From an uncultured Pseudodesulfovibrio sp. (GTDB lineage: Bacteria > Desulfobacterota > Desulfovibrionia > Desulfovibrionales > Desulfovibrionaceae): a stretch of 64,000 nt of DNA. Location of the stretch: assembly GCF_963662885.1 (NCBI RefSeq), contig NZ_OY760059.1, forward strand, positions 186,001 to 250,000, in the 5' to 3' direction. Every line of letters starts with the position of its first letter. Within the stretch, counting starts at the first letter, position 1. Shown here one piece after another: positions 51,140 to 60,581 of the stretch. The position numbers were made by a program, and so were the translations under genes. Below the pieces are notes generated by a model. That model searched no databases. It worked only from the letters and a program-made list of their open reading frames with translations, and was not told where the DNA came from.

Positions 51140-52030
51140 ATGAACAAGAAGGCTCTCGAAACGCTCGCGGACATCGTCTCGCGCCACACTCCCAACAAGA
51201 ATCTGAACAGGACCCCGATCCAGGGGGTGTCGTGCATACGCATAGACAAGCCGGACGAACATCTGCCCGAGGTCTACAACCCGTGCATCTGCCTGGTGGT
51301 CCAGGGGGCCAAGGCCATCACCTACGGCAACGAACTCTATGCCTGCGGCACGGGCGACTACATGACCATCCCGGTAACCATGCCGATCCTCGGGATGGTC
51401 AAGGAGGCCGCCCCGGAACGGCCCTACCTCTGTCTGCAGATGGACATCGACCTGACCATGGCCGGGGAGATCTTTCTGGCCGGGAACATCCCCCTGAGCG
51501 GCTCGGACCAGGCGGCCCGATCGCTGTTCGTGGAGACCATGGACGACGCTCTGGGCGAACCCCTGCTCCGGCTCGCCCACCTTCTGGACAACCCGGAGGA
51601 CGCCGGTTTTCTGGCCCCCATGTATGTTCGCGAGGTCTGCTACAGGCTGCTCAAGTCCGGCCACGGACGGCACATCGCGCATCTGGCCATGCATGAGGGC
51701 AGCCTGCAGCGGGTCGGTAAAGTCATCGCCCATATCAACAAGCATTTCCGCGAGTCCCTGCGCATAGACGACCTGGCGGACATCGCCGAAATGAGCGTCT
51801 CCGGGCTGCACCAGTGGTTCAAGAAGATCACCACCCTGACGCCCATCCAGTTCCAGAAACAGCTCCGACTCATCGAGGCCCGGCGATTCATGGTCGCCGA
51901 AAACAAGGGCGCGGCCGAAGCCGCCTACCACGTGGGCTACGAAAGCCCTTCCCAGTTCAGCCGTGAATACGCGAGGATGTTCGGGAATCCCCCGGCCCAG
52001 GACGCCGAGCGGTACCTGGAAGACAGATAG
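51140..52030 (+). CDS. AraC-family regulator with AraC_N-type sensor
   Basis: 296 residues. N-terminal half matches the AraC_N type (YNPCICLVVQGAKAITYGNELYACGTGDYMTIPVTMPI). C-terminal helix-turn-helix pair: SLRIDDLADIAEMSVSGLHQWFKKITTLTPIQFQ, then GAAEAAYHVGYESPSQFSREYARMFGNPP. In known members this class controls adjacent alcohol dehydrogenases or aldehyde reductases (YqhC type), which fits its divergent partner at 49681-50835. Confidence 0.93.
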   Translation: MNKKALETLADIVSRHTPNKNLNRTPIQGVSCIRIDKPDEHLPEVYNPCICLVVQGAKAITYGNELYACGTGDYMTIPVTMPILGMVKEAAPERPYLCLQMDIDLTMAGEIFLAGNIPLSGSDQAARSLFVETMDDALGEPLLRLAHLLDNPEDAGFLAPMYVREVCYRLLKSGHGRHIAHLAMHEGSLQRVGKVIAHINKHFRESLRIDDLADIAEMSVSGLHQWFKKITTLTPIQFQKQLRLIEARRFMVAENKGAAEAAYHVGYESPSQFSREYARMFGNPPAQDAERYLEDR

Positions 52031-52048
52031 CCCGCCCAAGGAACGGAC

Positions 52049-52079
52049 AAAAAAAGGCGGGACCTTGCGGCCCCGCCTT
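52049..52079 (-). terminator. Terminator of the chemoreceptor gene (minus strand)
   Basis: AAGGCGGG.CC / GG.CCCGCCTT stem (52054-52079) around TTGC. The A run at 52049-52055 gives a T run on the minus strand, 21 nt beyond the chemoreceptor stop. Confidence 0.8.
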
Positions 52080-52099
52080 GTCGTTCGGTTGTCTGATCC

Positions 52100-54250
52100 T
52101 TAGAAACGCTCGAAGTCGTCGGACTCGTCCGCGTCCATTTCAATCGCCAGCCCCTGGGGCTGGACCGGTGCCGACCTGCCCTGGGTGATGGCGGGCGCGG
52201 ACTTCCGCTTGACCACCTTGGTGGTGGTCTTGTAGCCGGAGCCGCTTTCCACATGGAAGAAGGACATGATTTCCTGCAGATGTCCGCCCTGAGCGGCCAG
52301 CTCCTCGCTGGTGGAGGCCATTTCCTCGGAAGCCGAGGCGTTCTGCTGGATGACGTTGTCGAGCTGGGCGATGGCCTGGTTGATCTGGTTCGCACCGGCG
52401 TTCTGCTCGTTGCTGGCCGCGGTGATCTCCTGAACCAGCATGGCGGTCTTCTCGATATCCGGGACCAGCAGCTTGAGCATCTCGCCCGCCTTCTCGGCGA
52501 CCTCCACGCTGCTGCTGGACAGCTCGCTGATCTCGGCTGCGGCCGTGCCGCTCCGTTCAGCCAGCTTGCGGACCTCGGCGGCCACGACCGCGAAGCCCTT
52601 GCCATGCTCGCCCGCCCGGGCGGCCTCAATGGCCGCGTTGAGTGCCAACAGGTTGGTCTGCCTGGCTATCTCCTCAACAATGGAGATCTTCTCGGCAATG
52701 CTGCGCATGGACACCACGGTCTTTTCCACGGCCTCGCCGCTGATCCGCGCGTCATCCGCCGCCTTGGTGGCCAGGGTGTCTGTCTCCTGGGCGTTCTGGG
52801 CGTTCTGGGAGATGTTCGAAGTCATCTCCTCCATGGACGAGGTAATCTCCTCAATGGAGGCGGCCTGCTCTGTCGCGCCCTCGGACACGGACTGCGACGA
52901 GGACGACAGCTCGGTGCTGCCCGCCGCCACGCTCTCGGAGGCGGACTTGACGTCCACGACCACGCTCTTGAGCTTGTCGGCCATCTTCTTCAATGTTCTG
53001 GACAGGGCTCCGATCTCGTCCTTCTGCTTGACGTCGATGCGGTTGTCCACGAAATCGCCGCCCGCGATCTTCTCGGCAAAGGCGACGGCCTTGCGCACCG
53101 GAGCGACCAGGCCGTTGGCCAGGAACCACAGAACCAGGCAGGCCAGGACAACGATACCCGCGCCGGCGCCCACACCGACGATGACATTCTGCCGCGAATT
53201 GTCGGCCATGATCTTCGCCAGCTGTTCGGCATCGGCAAAGACCACCTTGCGGGGAACCTCGATCAGGATGCCCCACGGTGTCCCGGTGCGGCCCAGCTGG
53301 ATCGGGGCGCTAATGTCCACGGACTCCTTGCCGGGAGCCATGTCGATAAAGGACTTGCCGCCCTGGATGCTGTCCACGATCTTCTTCCAGTCTCCGTCAA
53401 AAACGTCCTTGAGCGGCTTGCCCACGGAGTCCGGATTCTTGCTGTCGGCGACCATGACACCGAGATAACTGACGACCTGCACGTGTGCCTGGCCGTCATA
53501 CAGCGACTTGGACACCTGCTCGCTCAACTGCTGGATGAACTTGAGCCGCAAGTCGGTACCGGCGATACCCAGGAACTTTCCGTCGAGCATGATCGGAGCG
53601 GACATGGTTGTCAGCCATTCCTGGCGCCCCTGAACGATATAGGGAAAGGGGTCGAGGATGTTTTCCCTGTGCCGTTGACGGGGGAACAGATACCAGCCGC
53701 CCTTGGTCACACCGTTGGGGTGTGTGGACGCATCCTCGTATCCGACCAGGGCCTGACGCGCTATGCGGCCCTCCTCGTCGCGGTTCCAGTAGGGAACGAA
53801 TCGTCCGGTGTCGTCGTGACCCGACGCCTTGTTCCCGGCATGGACGGAATCCTGCCCGTCAAGCGCATTGGGTTCCCACGCGCTGTATGCTCCCAGAAAT
53901 TCCGGATTGTTTTCCAGGACCTTGAGCAGGATGTCATTGAAGGCGGTCCGCAGGTCGAAATTCGCTCCCTCGCCCGAGGCTTTCCGGACCGCATTGAACG
54001 CATCCGCAATGGTCCTGGCGGAGTCCAGATTGATATTCAACTTGTTGCTGATGTTCCCGGCTTCCCGCTGGGCCACTGCCATCAGGCTCTGGCGCGTCTG
54101 TTCTTCAATGAGTTCATTGACCTGCCCGCTGACGAATGTTTCGGAGCGCGACTGCGAAATCATCTGGATGCCGACCAGCACCACGACGGTGGCAAGGAGG
54201 CACCCCCCGGCCATGACCACGATCTTTGTCTTGATGGACTTGAACTGCAT
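52100..54250 (-). CDS. Methyl-accepting chemotaxis protein with dCache-type sensor
   Basis: 716 residues. TM1 about 9-30; periplasmic region 31-350 of dCache type (PFPYIVQGRQEWLTTMSAPIM, then GIAGTDLRLKFIQQL); TM2 about 358-380; HAMP to about 435; signalling helices with the hairpin tip IEEIARQTNLLALNAAIEAARAGEHGKGFAVVAAEVRKLAERS. The tail after residue 650 is flexible and ends DDFERF, an x-F-x-x-F variant of the CheR-binding pentapeptide. CheD (14500-15054) could act on it. Confidence 0.95.
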   Translation of the reverse strand: MQFKSIKTKIVVMAGGCLLATVVVLVGIQMISQSRSETFVSGQVNELIEEQTRQSLMAVAQREAGNISNKLNINLDSARTIADAFNAVRKASGEGANFDLRTAFNDILLKVLENNPEFLGAYSAWEPNALDGQDSVHAGNKASGHDDTGRFVPYWNRDEEGRIARQALVGYEDASTHPNGVTKGGWYLFPRQRHRENILDPFPYIVQGRQEWLTTMSAPIMLDGKFLGIAGTDLRLKFIQQLSEQVSKSLYDGQAHVQVVSYLGVMVADSKNPDSVGKPLKDVFDGDWKKIVDSIQGGKSFIDMAPGKESVDISAPIQLGRTGTPWGILIEVPRKVVFADAEQLAKIMADNSRQNVIVGVGAGAGIVVLACLVLWFLANGLVAPVRKAVAFAEKIAGGDFVDNRIDVKQKDEIGALSRTLKKMADKLKSVVVDVKSASESVAAGSTELSSSSQSVSEGATEQAASIEEITSSMEEMTSNISQNAQNAQETDTLATKAADDARISGEAVEKTVVSMRSIAEKISIVEEIARQTNLLALNAAIEAARAGEHGKGFAVVAAEVRKLAERSGTAAAEISELSSSSVEVAEKAGEMLKLLVPDIEKTAMLVQEITAASNEQNAGANQINQAIAQLDNVIQQNASASEEMASTSEELAAQGGHLQEIMSFFHVESGSGYKTTTKVVKRKSAPAITQGRSAPVQPQGLAIEMDADESDDFERF

Positions 54251-54412
54251 ATCTCCACCTGTTTGTTTGACGGACTTCCCGCTGACACCCTCAGGGTCAA
54301 CTCCACCATTGCTGCTATCTTGCTTTTGGTTATTAGCCGGGCTGTGTCTTTACTGCTATTATTATAACGAGCATGTGACGTACTTTTTCATGCTTACTCC
54401 GGCCAAGGACGC

Positions 54413-54447
54413 AAAAACGCCCCGGAAGAGCACTCTTCCGGGGCGTT
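54413..54447 (-). terminator. Terminator of the old-yellow-enzyme gene
   Basis: Perfect 15-bp stem AACGCCCCGGAAGAG / CTCTTCCGGGGCGTT (54416-54430, 54433-54447) with a CA loop centre. T run on the minus strand from AAAAA at 54413-54417. 22 nt beyond the gene's stop. Confidence 0.9.
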
Positions 54448-54469
54448 GTCTTCAAACAATGGAGGCTGC

Positions 54470-55579
54470 CTAGCGTTCGTCGCTGGCCTTGTAGCGATCC
54501 AGCCAGTGGGCATAGGAATCCGGCAGGGTCTTCCAGCCCGGGTTCTCAATGCCGTAGGCCTTGGCCAGAGCATAGGGGTAATGGGGATTGGCCAGATGGC
54601 GGTGCCCGAGCATGACCAGATCAAGCTGATCCTTGGCCAGGACGTCACGGATAATCTCCGGGGTGTCGACGTTCCAGGCCGCCGACACCGGGATGCCGAC
54701 CTCCTCGCGAATACGCGCCGCATAGGGAACGACCAGGGCCGGTCCCCAGGGGATCTTCGCATCCGGAGTGGTGAAGCCGAGGCTCACGTCGAGCATGTCC
54801 AGGCCGAGGGACTTGAATTCACGGGTCAGTTCGATGGCGTCCTCAAGGGTTTCCTCGTCGCGGCCGTCGAACTCGATGACCCCGAGGCGGGCTGCCAGGG
54901 GCAGGTGTTCGGGCCACACTTCGCTGACCGCGGCCAGGGTTTCGCGCAGAAACCGCCCCCTGCCCGTCAGATCGCCGCCATACTCGTCCGTCCGCTTGTT
55001 GGCGTGCACAGACAAAAAGCTCTGGGCCAGGTACCCGTGGGCAAAATGCAGTTCCAGCCACTCGAAGCCCGCGTCCAGCGCGCGCCGCGCCGCAGCGACA
55101 AAATCTTTCTGCACACGCTTGATATCCTCAAGAGTCATCTCTCTGGGAACACGCGGCAGATTGGCCCCGAAAGGCACGGCCGACGGCGAGATGGTCTCCC
55201 AGGCTCCGGGGGCGCCCTCCGCAATGTGATCGTCGCCCTCCCAAGGGACGTTGGCGCTCGCCTTGCGTCCGGCATGCCCTATCTGGATGCCGGGGACAGA
55301 ACCCGCCGCCTTGATGCCCGCCGCGATCCCGGCCATCTTTTCAGCCTGGGTATCGTTCCACAGACCGGTGCAGGCCGGGGAGATGCGTCCCTCGGGCGAA
55401 ACCGCCGTGGCTTCCACGATGACCAGCCCCGCGCCGCCCCGGGCCAGGGCCGGGTAGTGCACCTCGTGCCATTGGTTGGGCACCCCGTCCACGGCCTGAT
55501 ACTGGCACATGGGCGGCACCACGATGCGGTTTCTCAGGGTGACGTCCTTCAACGTGAATGTATCGAATGCATTGGCCAT
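54470..55579 (-). CDS. Old yellow enzyme family NADH:flavin oxidoreductase (YqjM-like)
   Basis: 369 residues from ATG 55579 (GGAGGAATC). FMN-dependent ene-reductase TIM barrel: RNRIVVPPMCQYQA (redox-tuning Cys of the YqjM class), GIQIGHAGRKAS (His/His substrate site), FEWLELHFAHGYLAQSFLS and NKRTDEYGGDLTGRGRFL. Reduces activated C=C bonds with NAD(P)H. Stands alone with its own terminator, near other reductase genes. Confidence 0.95.
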   Translation of the reverse strand: MANAFDTFTLKDVTLRNRIVVPPMCQYQAVDGVPNQWHEVHYPALARGGAGLVIVEATAVSPEGRISPACTGLWNDTQAEKMAGIAAGIKAAGSVPGIQIGHAGRKASANVPWEGDDHIAEGAPGAWETISPSAVPFGANLPRVPREMTLEDIKRVQKDFVAAARRALDAGFEWLELHFAHGYLAQSFLSVHANKRTDEYGGDLTGRGRFLRETLAAVSEVWPEHLPLAARLGVIEFDGRDEETLEDAIELTREFKSLGLDMLDVSLGFTTPDAKIPWGPALVVPYAARIREEVGIPVSAAWNVDTPEIIRDVLAKDQLDLVMLGHRHLANPHYPYALAKAYGIENPGWKTLPDSYAHWLDRYKASDER

Positions 55580-55730
55580 GATTCCTCCGATATATGGTCG
55601 GGTTGTAATCGAATTCGCGGGCGTGCGCTCCTGCAGGCGGAGCGGAAAGACGCCCAACCCCGTTATGGTAGGTCCTCACAGCGGCCTTGTCACGGCCAAC
55701 GCGTAAAAAACAGAGGGGCTGGCGGACGAC

Positions 55731-57953
55731 TCACGCCACGGGCAAGAGTATGGAAATGTCCGTTACGTCTTCCTCGTCCGAAGTTTCGAGGTGCAGGCCG
55801 TATCCCATGGCGTCTGCCATGAGCTTGGAGGAGTACGTACCCAGCCCGGTGCCGCGCTTCTTGCCCCAGGTCTTGTACTTCTCGAAGAACTGGCCGCGGA
55901 TTTCCGCCGGGACCGCCCCCCGGTTGCGGATGCGAATGACCCGGCACGGCATCCCTTCGAAACAGACGTCCACGGTGCCGCCCACGGGCGATGCGTCCAC
56001 GGCGTTGATCACGAAGTTGGAAAGCATGTGATAGAGCAGGTCCTTGTCCGACGGGATAAGGCAATCCTCCCCACAATGCGCCTGGTCACTGTCCAGACTC
56101 AGGGTGACATTCTTGGCTCTGGCCGGGGCGGCATGGTCGTTGAGCACGGTTTGGATGACCTCGGCGGCATCGACTTCGACCGGAGTGTATTCGTAAACCC
56201 CGGTCTCCATCTTGAACAGGTCCAGAGAGTGGTCCACCATGTCCAGAATCCGGTACCCGGTGCTCTCCACGAGCCGCACCAGTTCGATCTGCTGCTCGGA
56301 CAGATTCCCCTCGTCCAACAGCAGCTGCGGGATGCCGATGATCCCGTTGAGCGGGCTCTTGAGGTCGTGGCGCATGATCTGCTCCACGTCTTCCTTGAGT
56401 TCATCAAGCGCCTTGCGGTCGGTAATATCCTCGAACGTGGCCACGAAGTTGACCAGCACTCCCCGGCGGTCGGTCACGGGCGCGATCATTACCTGCTCCC
56501 AGACCAGATCCCCGCGCGTGGTGCGCCGGGCCAGATCCCCCTGCCACAGACGGCCTTCGCCCATGGCTTCACGGGCCTTGACCGCCTCGCGCGATTGCGG
56601 GCCGTCGCCAAGGAACAAGGCGATATCACGGCCCAAAGCATCCGAGCCGGTTATCTCCCGCCGCCCGAAGAACACGGGATTGCCGTATTCAATGATCCCG
56701 TCAGTGGAAATGATGGCTATGCCGATGGGGCTGCTTTCCACGGCCCGCTGAAGCTGCCTGAGTTCGAGTTCGTACAGCGTACGCTCAGTCACGTCCCGAT
56801 CAACTCCCCGGTACCCGGCCACCCGGCCTTCGTCGTCGAGGATAGGCACGCTGCGCGTTTCCATGATGACCTCGCGCCCCTTGAGCCCCAGAAACGTGTT
56901 TTCTCGGTGCACCGGCGCGCCCTCCGCCAAGGCCTTGCGGTATGCCTCGTGCGCGGATTCGGCCTGGCTCGGAAGCATGAAATCGAACGGTCTCCTGCCG
57001 AGCATCTCCGCAGGAGCATAGCCCAGAATGGTCGGCGCCAAGGGGCTGACATAGGTGTACCGCAGTTCCGCGTCCACTTCCCAGATGAGATCGCGGGAAC
57101 TCTCCACCAGTCCCCGGAACTTGGTCTCGGAATCCTGCAGGGCGCGAAAGAGTACCGAGTGCGGGGCGGTGATGCCCGTTCCCACCAAGGCCCGGTAAAT
57201 GAAATAAAAGGAAAAGAGCTTTAAATAGTGGCCCACCAGATTCGAGAGGCCGTAGTTGCTGATGTAAAAGGTGAAGGCCAGCTCAGAGAGGACGGTGAAC
57301 ACCAGAGACCAGACCAGCCAGCGATAAACCACCGGGTCGAACCGTTCGCGCATGCGGAAGAGCAGCCAGCCTGCAACACCGAGGAACATGCAGATGATGT
57401 ATTCGCTGATCTTCTTGAACGGGGTCAGCCCGGTCCCGTCCACAAAGCAGACCGGGAAGATCTTCCACCAGAAGATCGCGGCCACGACAACGACGGTCAA
57501 CGCAAAGTAGCCGGAGAACACACGGACCGCGTTCACTGTCCGACTTTCCTTCATGAACCAGAAGGCAGCCACCAGGGAAATGCTTTCAATGTACCGCGTG
57601 GCGATCCACAACTGGTTGGCGTAGTAGTCGTAGTCCGTGAAGATGCCCATGCCCTTGTAGGACATGGTGTGCAACAGATCGAGAAAGGCGATGAACAGGT
57701 AGGCGATGGCCAGAAAGAGCAGGTAGTTGCTCTTGATATAGTTACGGGAGTTCCAGCCGATGGTGAAGATGCCGAAACCGACCACGATGGAGAACATCTC
57801 GACCATGGTATGAAACAGGAGGTAGTTCTGGAGGCTGGACAGGTACAGACCGACAAGGATGAACGCAGCCAAGCCGACCTTGAAAAATATGGATGAGGAT
57901 GTGGTGTGCAAATATCCCTCGGTGGTTGCGACCCGTTGCTTCATTCCCGACAT
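55731..57953 (-). CDS. MASE3-type membrane sensor histidine kinase
   Basis: 740 residues. The N-terminal 255 residues are a multi-helix MASE3 membrane sensor (LSSLQNYLLFHTMVEMFSIVVGFGIFTIGWN, then FLDLLHTMSYKGMGIF). Two PAS domains at about 285-400 and 405-520, then the H-box IMRHDLKSPLNGIIGIP and an ATPase with LSNFVINAVDAS and GTGLGTYSSKLMADA. Kinase core resembles the one at 28434-30728. No response regulator adjacent. Confidence 0.93.
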   Translation of the reverse strand: MSGMKQRVATTEGYLHTTSSSIFFKVGLAAFILVGLYLSSLQNYLLFHTMVEMFSIVVGFGIFTIGWNSRNYIKSNYLLFLAIAYLFIAFLDLLHTMSYKGMGIFTDYDYYANQLWIATRYIESISLVAAFWFMKESRTVNAVRVFSGYFALTVVVVAAIFWWKIFPVCFVDGTGLTPFKKISEYIICMFLGVAGWLLFRMRERFDPVVYRWLVWSLVFTVLSELAFTFYISNYGLSNLVGHYLKLFSFYFIYRALVGTGITAPHSVLFRALQDSETKFRGLVESSRDLIWEVDAELRYTYVSPLAPTILGYAPAEMLGRRPFDFMLPSQAESAHEAYRKALAEGAPVHRENTFLGLKGREVIMETRSVPILDDEGRVAGYRGVDRDVTERTLYELELRQLQRAVESSPIGIAIISTDGIIEYGNPVFFGRREITGSDALGRDIALFLGDGPQSREAVKAREAMGEGRLWQGDLARRTTRGDLVWEQVMIAPVTDRRGVLVNFVATFEDITDRKALDELKEDVEQIMRHDLKSPLNGIIGIPQLLLDEGNLSEQQIELVRLVESTGYRILDMVDHSLDLFKMETGVYEYTPVEVDAAEVIQTVLNDHAAPARAKNVTLSLDSDQAHCGEDCLIPSDKDLLYHMLSNFVINAVDASPVGGTVDVCFEGMPCRVIRIRNRGAVPAEIRGQFFEKYKTWGKKRGTGLGTYSSKLMADAMGYGLHLETSDEEDVTDISILLPVA

Positions 57954-58054
57954 TCGGGGATAACCACACCCTTATACGGAACAGGACAGACAAAGTACAA
58001 TTATAAGAAAACGGTTCAGCAATATCAGTCACCGTTTGGCTGGCCGTCCGGAGT

Positions 58055-59470
58055 ATGGTATATGAGCATATGCTCCCATATAAAGACAAACTGGACGCCC
58101 ACGGCGTACTGGCCATCGGGGGGTTCGGGCTGCTCGTGGGCTGGGTGGTCTCCGTACTCTACGAGGGGCCTCTGCTCTATGCCCTGGCCGAGAGCAAGGC
58201 GGTGGATGGCCGAGCCCTGAATGCGGCCAACCTCCTCATGCTCGCCGCCGGGCTTCTCGGGGCCATCCCGATCAGAGTGTCTTCGCCGGGGAATTGCCGC
58301 AGGCTCCTGGCGGGCGGTGCGGCCGCCTGTTTGACCGGGACGTTGCTGTTGCCGATCATGCCGGGTCGCTTCCTGTACGCTCACCTCCCCCTGCTCGCCC
58401 TGGTCGCCGGCGCCTCGATGACCGGGTGGGGGCATCTGCTCAAAGCCGCAGTGCCCAGGTCTGGCCGTTCGCTTATCGCGCCCGTGGCCATGACCCTGGC
58501 CTGCGCCGTACTGACCTCGACCCACGCCCTGACCGCGCTGGCGGCTCCGCGCGCCGGGTTCGCCCTGGCTGTAGCGACCCTGACCGCATACGCGCTGCTC
58601 CTGCTCAGGCTGAAGGTTCCGGACAAGACCTCCTGTCCCCCCAAGCTGGATTCACCCGGATACGTCATTCGTCATTTTCTGGTCCTGTACCTGTCCATCT
58701 TTCTCATCACCCTGAACGCGGGTTTCATGTTCCAGGCCGTATACCCGCTGTTCGCCCGGCATCTGGTCCTGTCCAGCCTGTACACCAATGTTCCGTATGT
58801 GGCCGCGGTCCTGGTCTGTGCGTCCCTGCCGGGCTTCAAGCGCCTGCAGACCCTGTACGGCGGGCTCGCCCTGTGGGGCTTTTCGCTCATCCTGCTGACC
58901 AACCTGGACCGGTCCGCCACCTCCTTTCTGCTGGTCATAACCGGCATGCTTTTCGCTGCCGGTCTGTTCGACTACTTCTGGTGGTCCATCTTCACCACAG
59001 ACCTCGACTCGATGAACAATCCGGCCACCCTGACAGGCTCCATCCTGGCGGCCTCCATTCTCGGCTCCCTGGCGGGCGGACAGCTGACCAACCTGCTCGC
59101 CGAAAACGGCATGGCTCCTTTCGAATTGGCCCAGTGGGGGCTCGGTGCCATCCTGGTGAACATGGTCCTCATCGGCGCGGTCAACAAACGGCTGGGCCCG
59201 ATTTTGATCAACCAGCAATTTCTGGAGGAGGACCAGGGTCCCACTGCCGAAGAACAACGGCTGGAAATGGTCCGCGAAAAACTTTCGCCCCGAGAAATGG
59301 ACGTCTTCCTGCTCCTGCGCGAAGGCTGCGCCAACAAGGACGTCTGCGAAACTCTGCACATCTCCATCAACACCGTGAAGACGCACAACCGCAAGATCTT
59401 CGCCAAGCTCGGCCTGCGCGATCGGGCCGACCTGCAGCACCAGTTCCCGCCTGCCAGACTGCCCAATTGA
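58055..59470 (+). CDS. MFS-like membrane protein fused to a LuxR-type DNA-binding domain
   Basis: 471 residues (an ATG at 58070 is an alternative start). Residues about 15-385 hold some twelve hydrophobic helices in two halves, like an MFS carrier (for example FLVLYLSIFLITLNAGFMFQAVYPL, then TLTGSILAASILGSLAGGQL). Residues about 405-465 are a LuxR/GerE helix-turn-helix: LSPREMDVFLLLREGCANKDVCETLHISINTVKTHNRKIFAKLGLRDRADL. It looks like a membrane-tethered, ligand-responsive regulator. The divergent kinase gene lies 101 nt away. Confidence 0.88.
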   Translation: MVYEHMLPYKDKLDAHGVLAIGGFGLLVGWVVSVLYEGPLLYALAESKAVDGRALNAANLLMLAAGLLGAIPIRVSSPGNCRRLLAGGAAACLTGTLLLPIMPGRFLYAHLPLLALVAGASMTGWGHLLKAAVPRSGRSLIAPVAMTLACAVLTSTHALTALAAPRAGFALAVATLTAYALLLLRLKVPDKTSCPPKLDSPGYVIRHFLVLYLSIFLITLNAGFMFQAVYPLFARHLVLSSLYTNVPYVAAVLVCASLPGFKRLQTLYGGLALWGFSLILLTNLDRSATSFLLVITGMLFAAGLFDYFWWSIFTTDLDSMNNPATLTGSILAASILGSLAGGQLTNLLAENGMAPFELAQWGLGAILVNMVLIGAVNKRLGPILINQQFLEEDQGPTAEEQRLEMVREKLSPREMDVFLLLREGCANKDVCETLHISINTVKTHNRKIFAKLGLRDRADLQHQFPPARLPN

Positions 59471-59598
59471 GCCCCCGGTCCGGCGGAGCCATTCAATATC
59501 AGCCAAATCACCCCTCATTCACCCTTGTTATAGCCCGCTCACTATGGTTAGCTCCAGAGTGCGGCAATGTGTTGAATCTAACCATTGAGAGGTGACAC

Positions 59599-60570
59599 AT
59601 GAACAAACCCGGCCCGAAGTCCGCCATGCGGACATGGCTACCGGCAACGGCTCTGGCATTCCTGCTTGTGCTCCCCGTTCAAACCGCCTTCGGCTATGGA
59701 GGTGGAGGAGGCGGTGGTGGCGATGTGGGCGGCACATCCAGCGAAGCCTCGACCCCGCCCACGGGCTACACACCGGCAGCCTCCGGCAGCACCATATCCG
59801 GAAGCAGCCTCTCCGGAGTGACCATCTCCAACGATTGGGCCGCGGGGCAGACTGCGGAGGAGTCGGCTTTGGAACAGGCCTCCTACGATGCGTTCACGGA
59901 CGCTATCAGCCAGGAGGGAATGGAGACCATGGAGCAGGAGCAGGCTAACGCCTCCCAGATGCTGTCAGAGGAAGAGTCGCAGGCCGCAGCGGAGGCCGAG
60001 GCCCAGGCTCTGGCCGACAGGCACCAGGCGATCCATGACAGGCTCAACAACAACCCGGAGATGATTGAAAACTTCGAACAGGCCTACCCCACCCTGGAGC
60101 TGCAGGAACACTACATCGAGCTGACCGACAGGCTCCACGCCCTGAACAGTTCGCGCGGGGACAACCCCGACGACCCCTACGGCGGCCTGAGCATGGAGGA
60201 GCATGACGCCATGGAGAACGAGATCAAGCGTGACATCGAGCGCATGCACCACATCACCGTGGTCGACCCCGTCACCGACACCATCGAGGATACCCTCAAC
60301 GCCACCCGCGACCTGGCGGTCACTGGTGCGCTGGCCTACGCGGGCACCGTACCCGGAATCATCGGCAGCGTGACCTACACCTACATCATGAGCGATGGGG
60401 ACGAGGAGTCCACGGTCAAGGACGTTCGCAACAACACCATCTCGACCATCGGCGGCGCCATCCCCGGTCCGGTGGGCGCCGCCGTTCGGGTGACCGCGAC
60501 CTACGGTCCCGGCGCAGTAGCCCTTGGCGAGGCCGTTACCCGCGACCGGACTCCGACCCTGGACAAATAA
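59599..60570 (+). CDS. Secreted protein of unknown function, first of three
   Basis: 323 residues. Signal peptide about 1-31 (ALAFLLVLPVQTAFG), followed by a Gly run, a Ser/Thr/Pro-rich stretch, a Glu/Gln/Ala-rich helical region (about 85-215), and a C-terminal Gly/Ala/Val hydrophobic part (LAVTGALAYAGTVPGIIGSVTYTYI, then IGGAIPGPVGAAVRV) that could enter a membrane. No family recognised. Followed 11 nt later by the next secreted gene. Confidence 0.7.
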   Translation: MNKPGPKSAMRTWLPATALAFLLVLPVQTAFGYGGGGGGGGDVGGTSSEASTPPTGYTPAASGSTISGSSLSGVTISNDWAAGQTAEESALEQASYDAFTDAISQEGMETMEQEQANASQMLSEEESQAAAEAEAQALADRHQAIHDRLNNNPEMIENFEQAYPTLELQEHYIELTDRLHALNSSRGDNPDDPYGGLSMEEHDAMENEIKRDIERMHHITVVDPVTDTIEDTLNATRDLAVTGALAYAGTVPGIIGSVTYTYIMSDGDEESTVKDVRNNTISTIGGAIPGPVGAAVRVTATYGPGAVALGEAVTRDRTPTLDK

Positions 60571-60581
60571 GGAGGCCAAAG

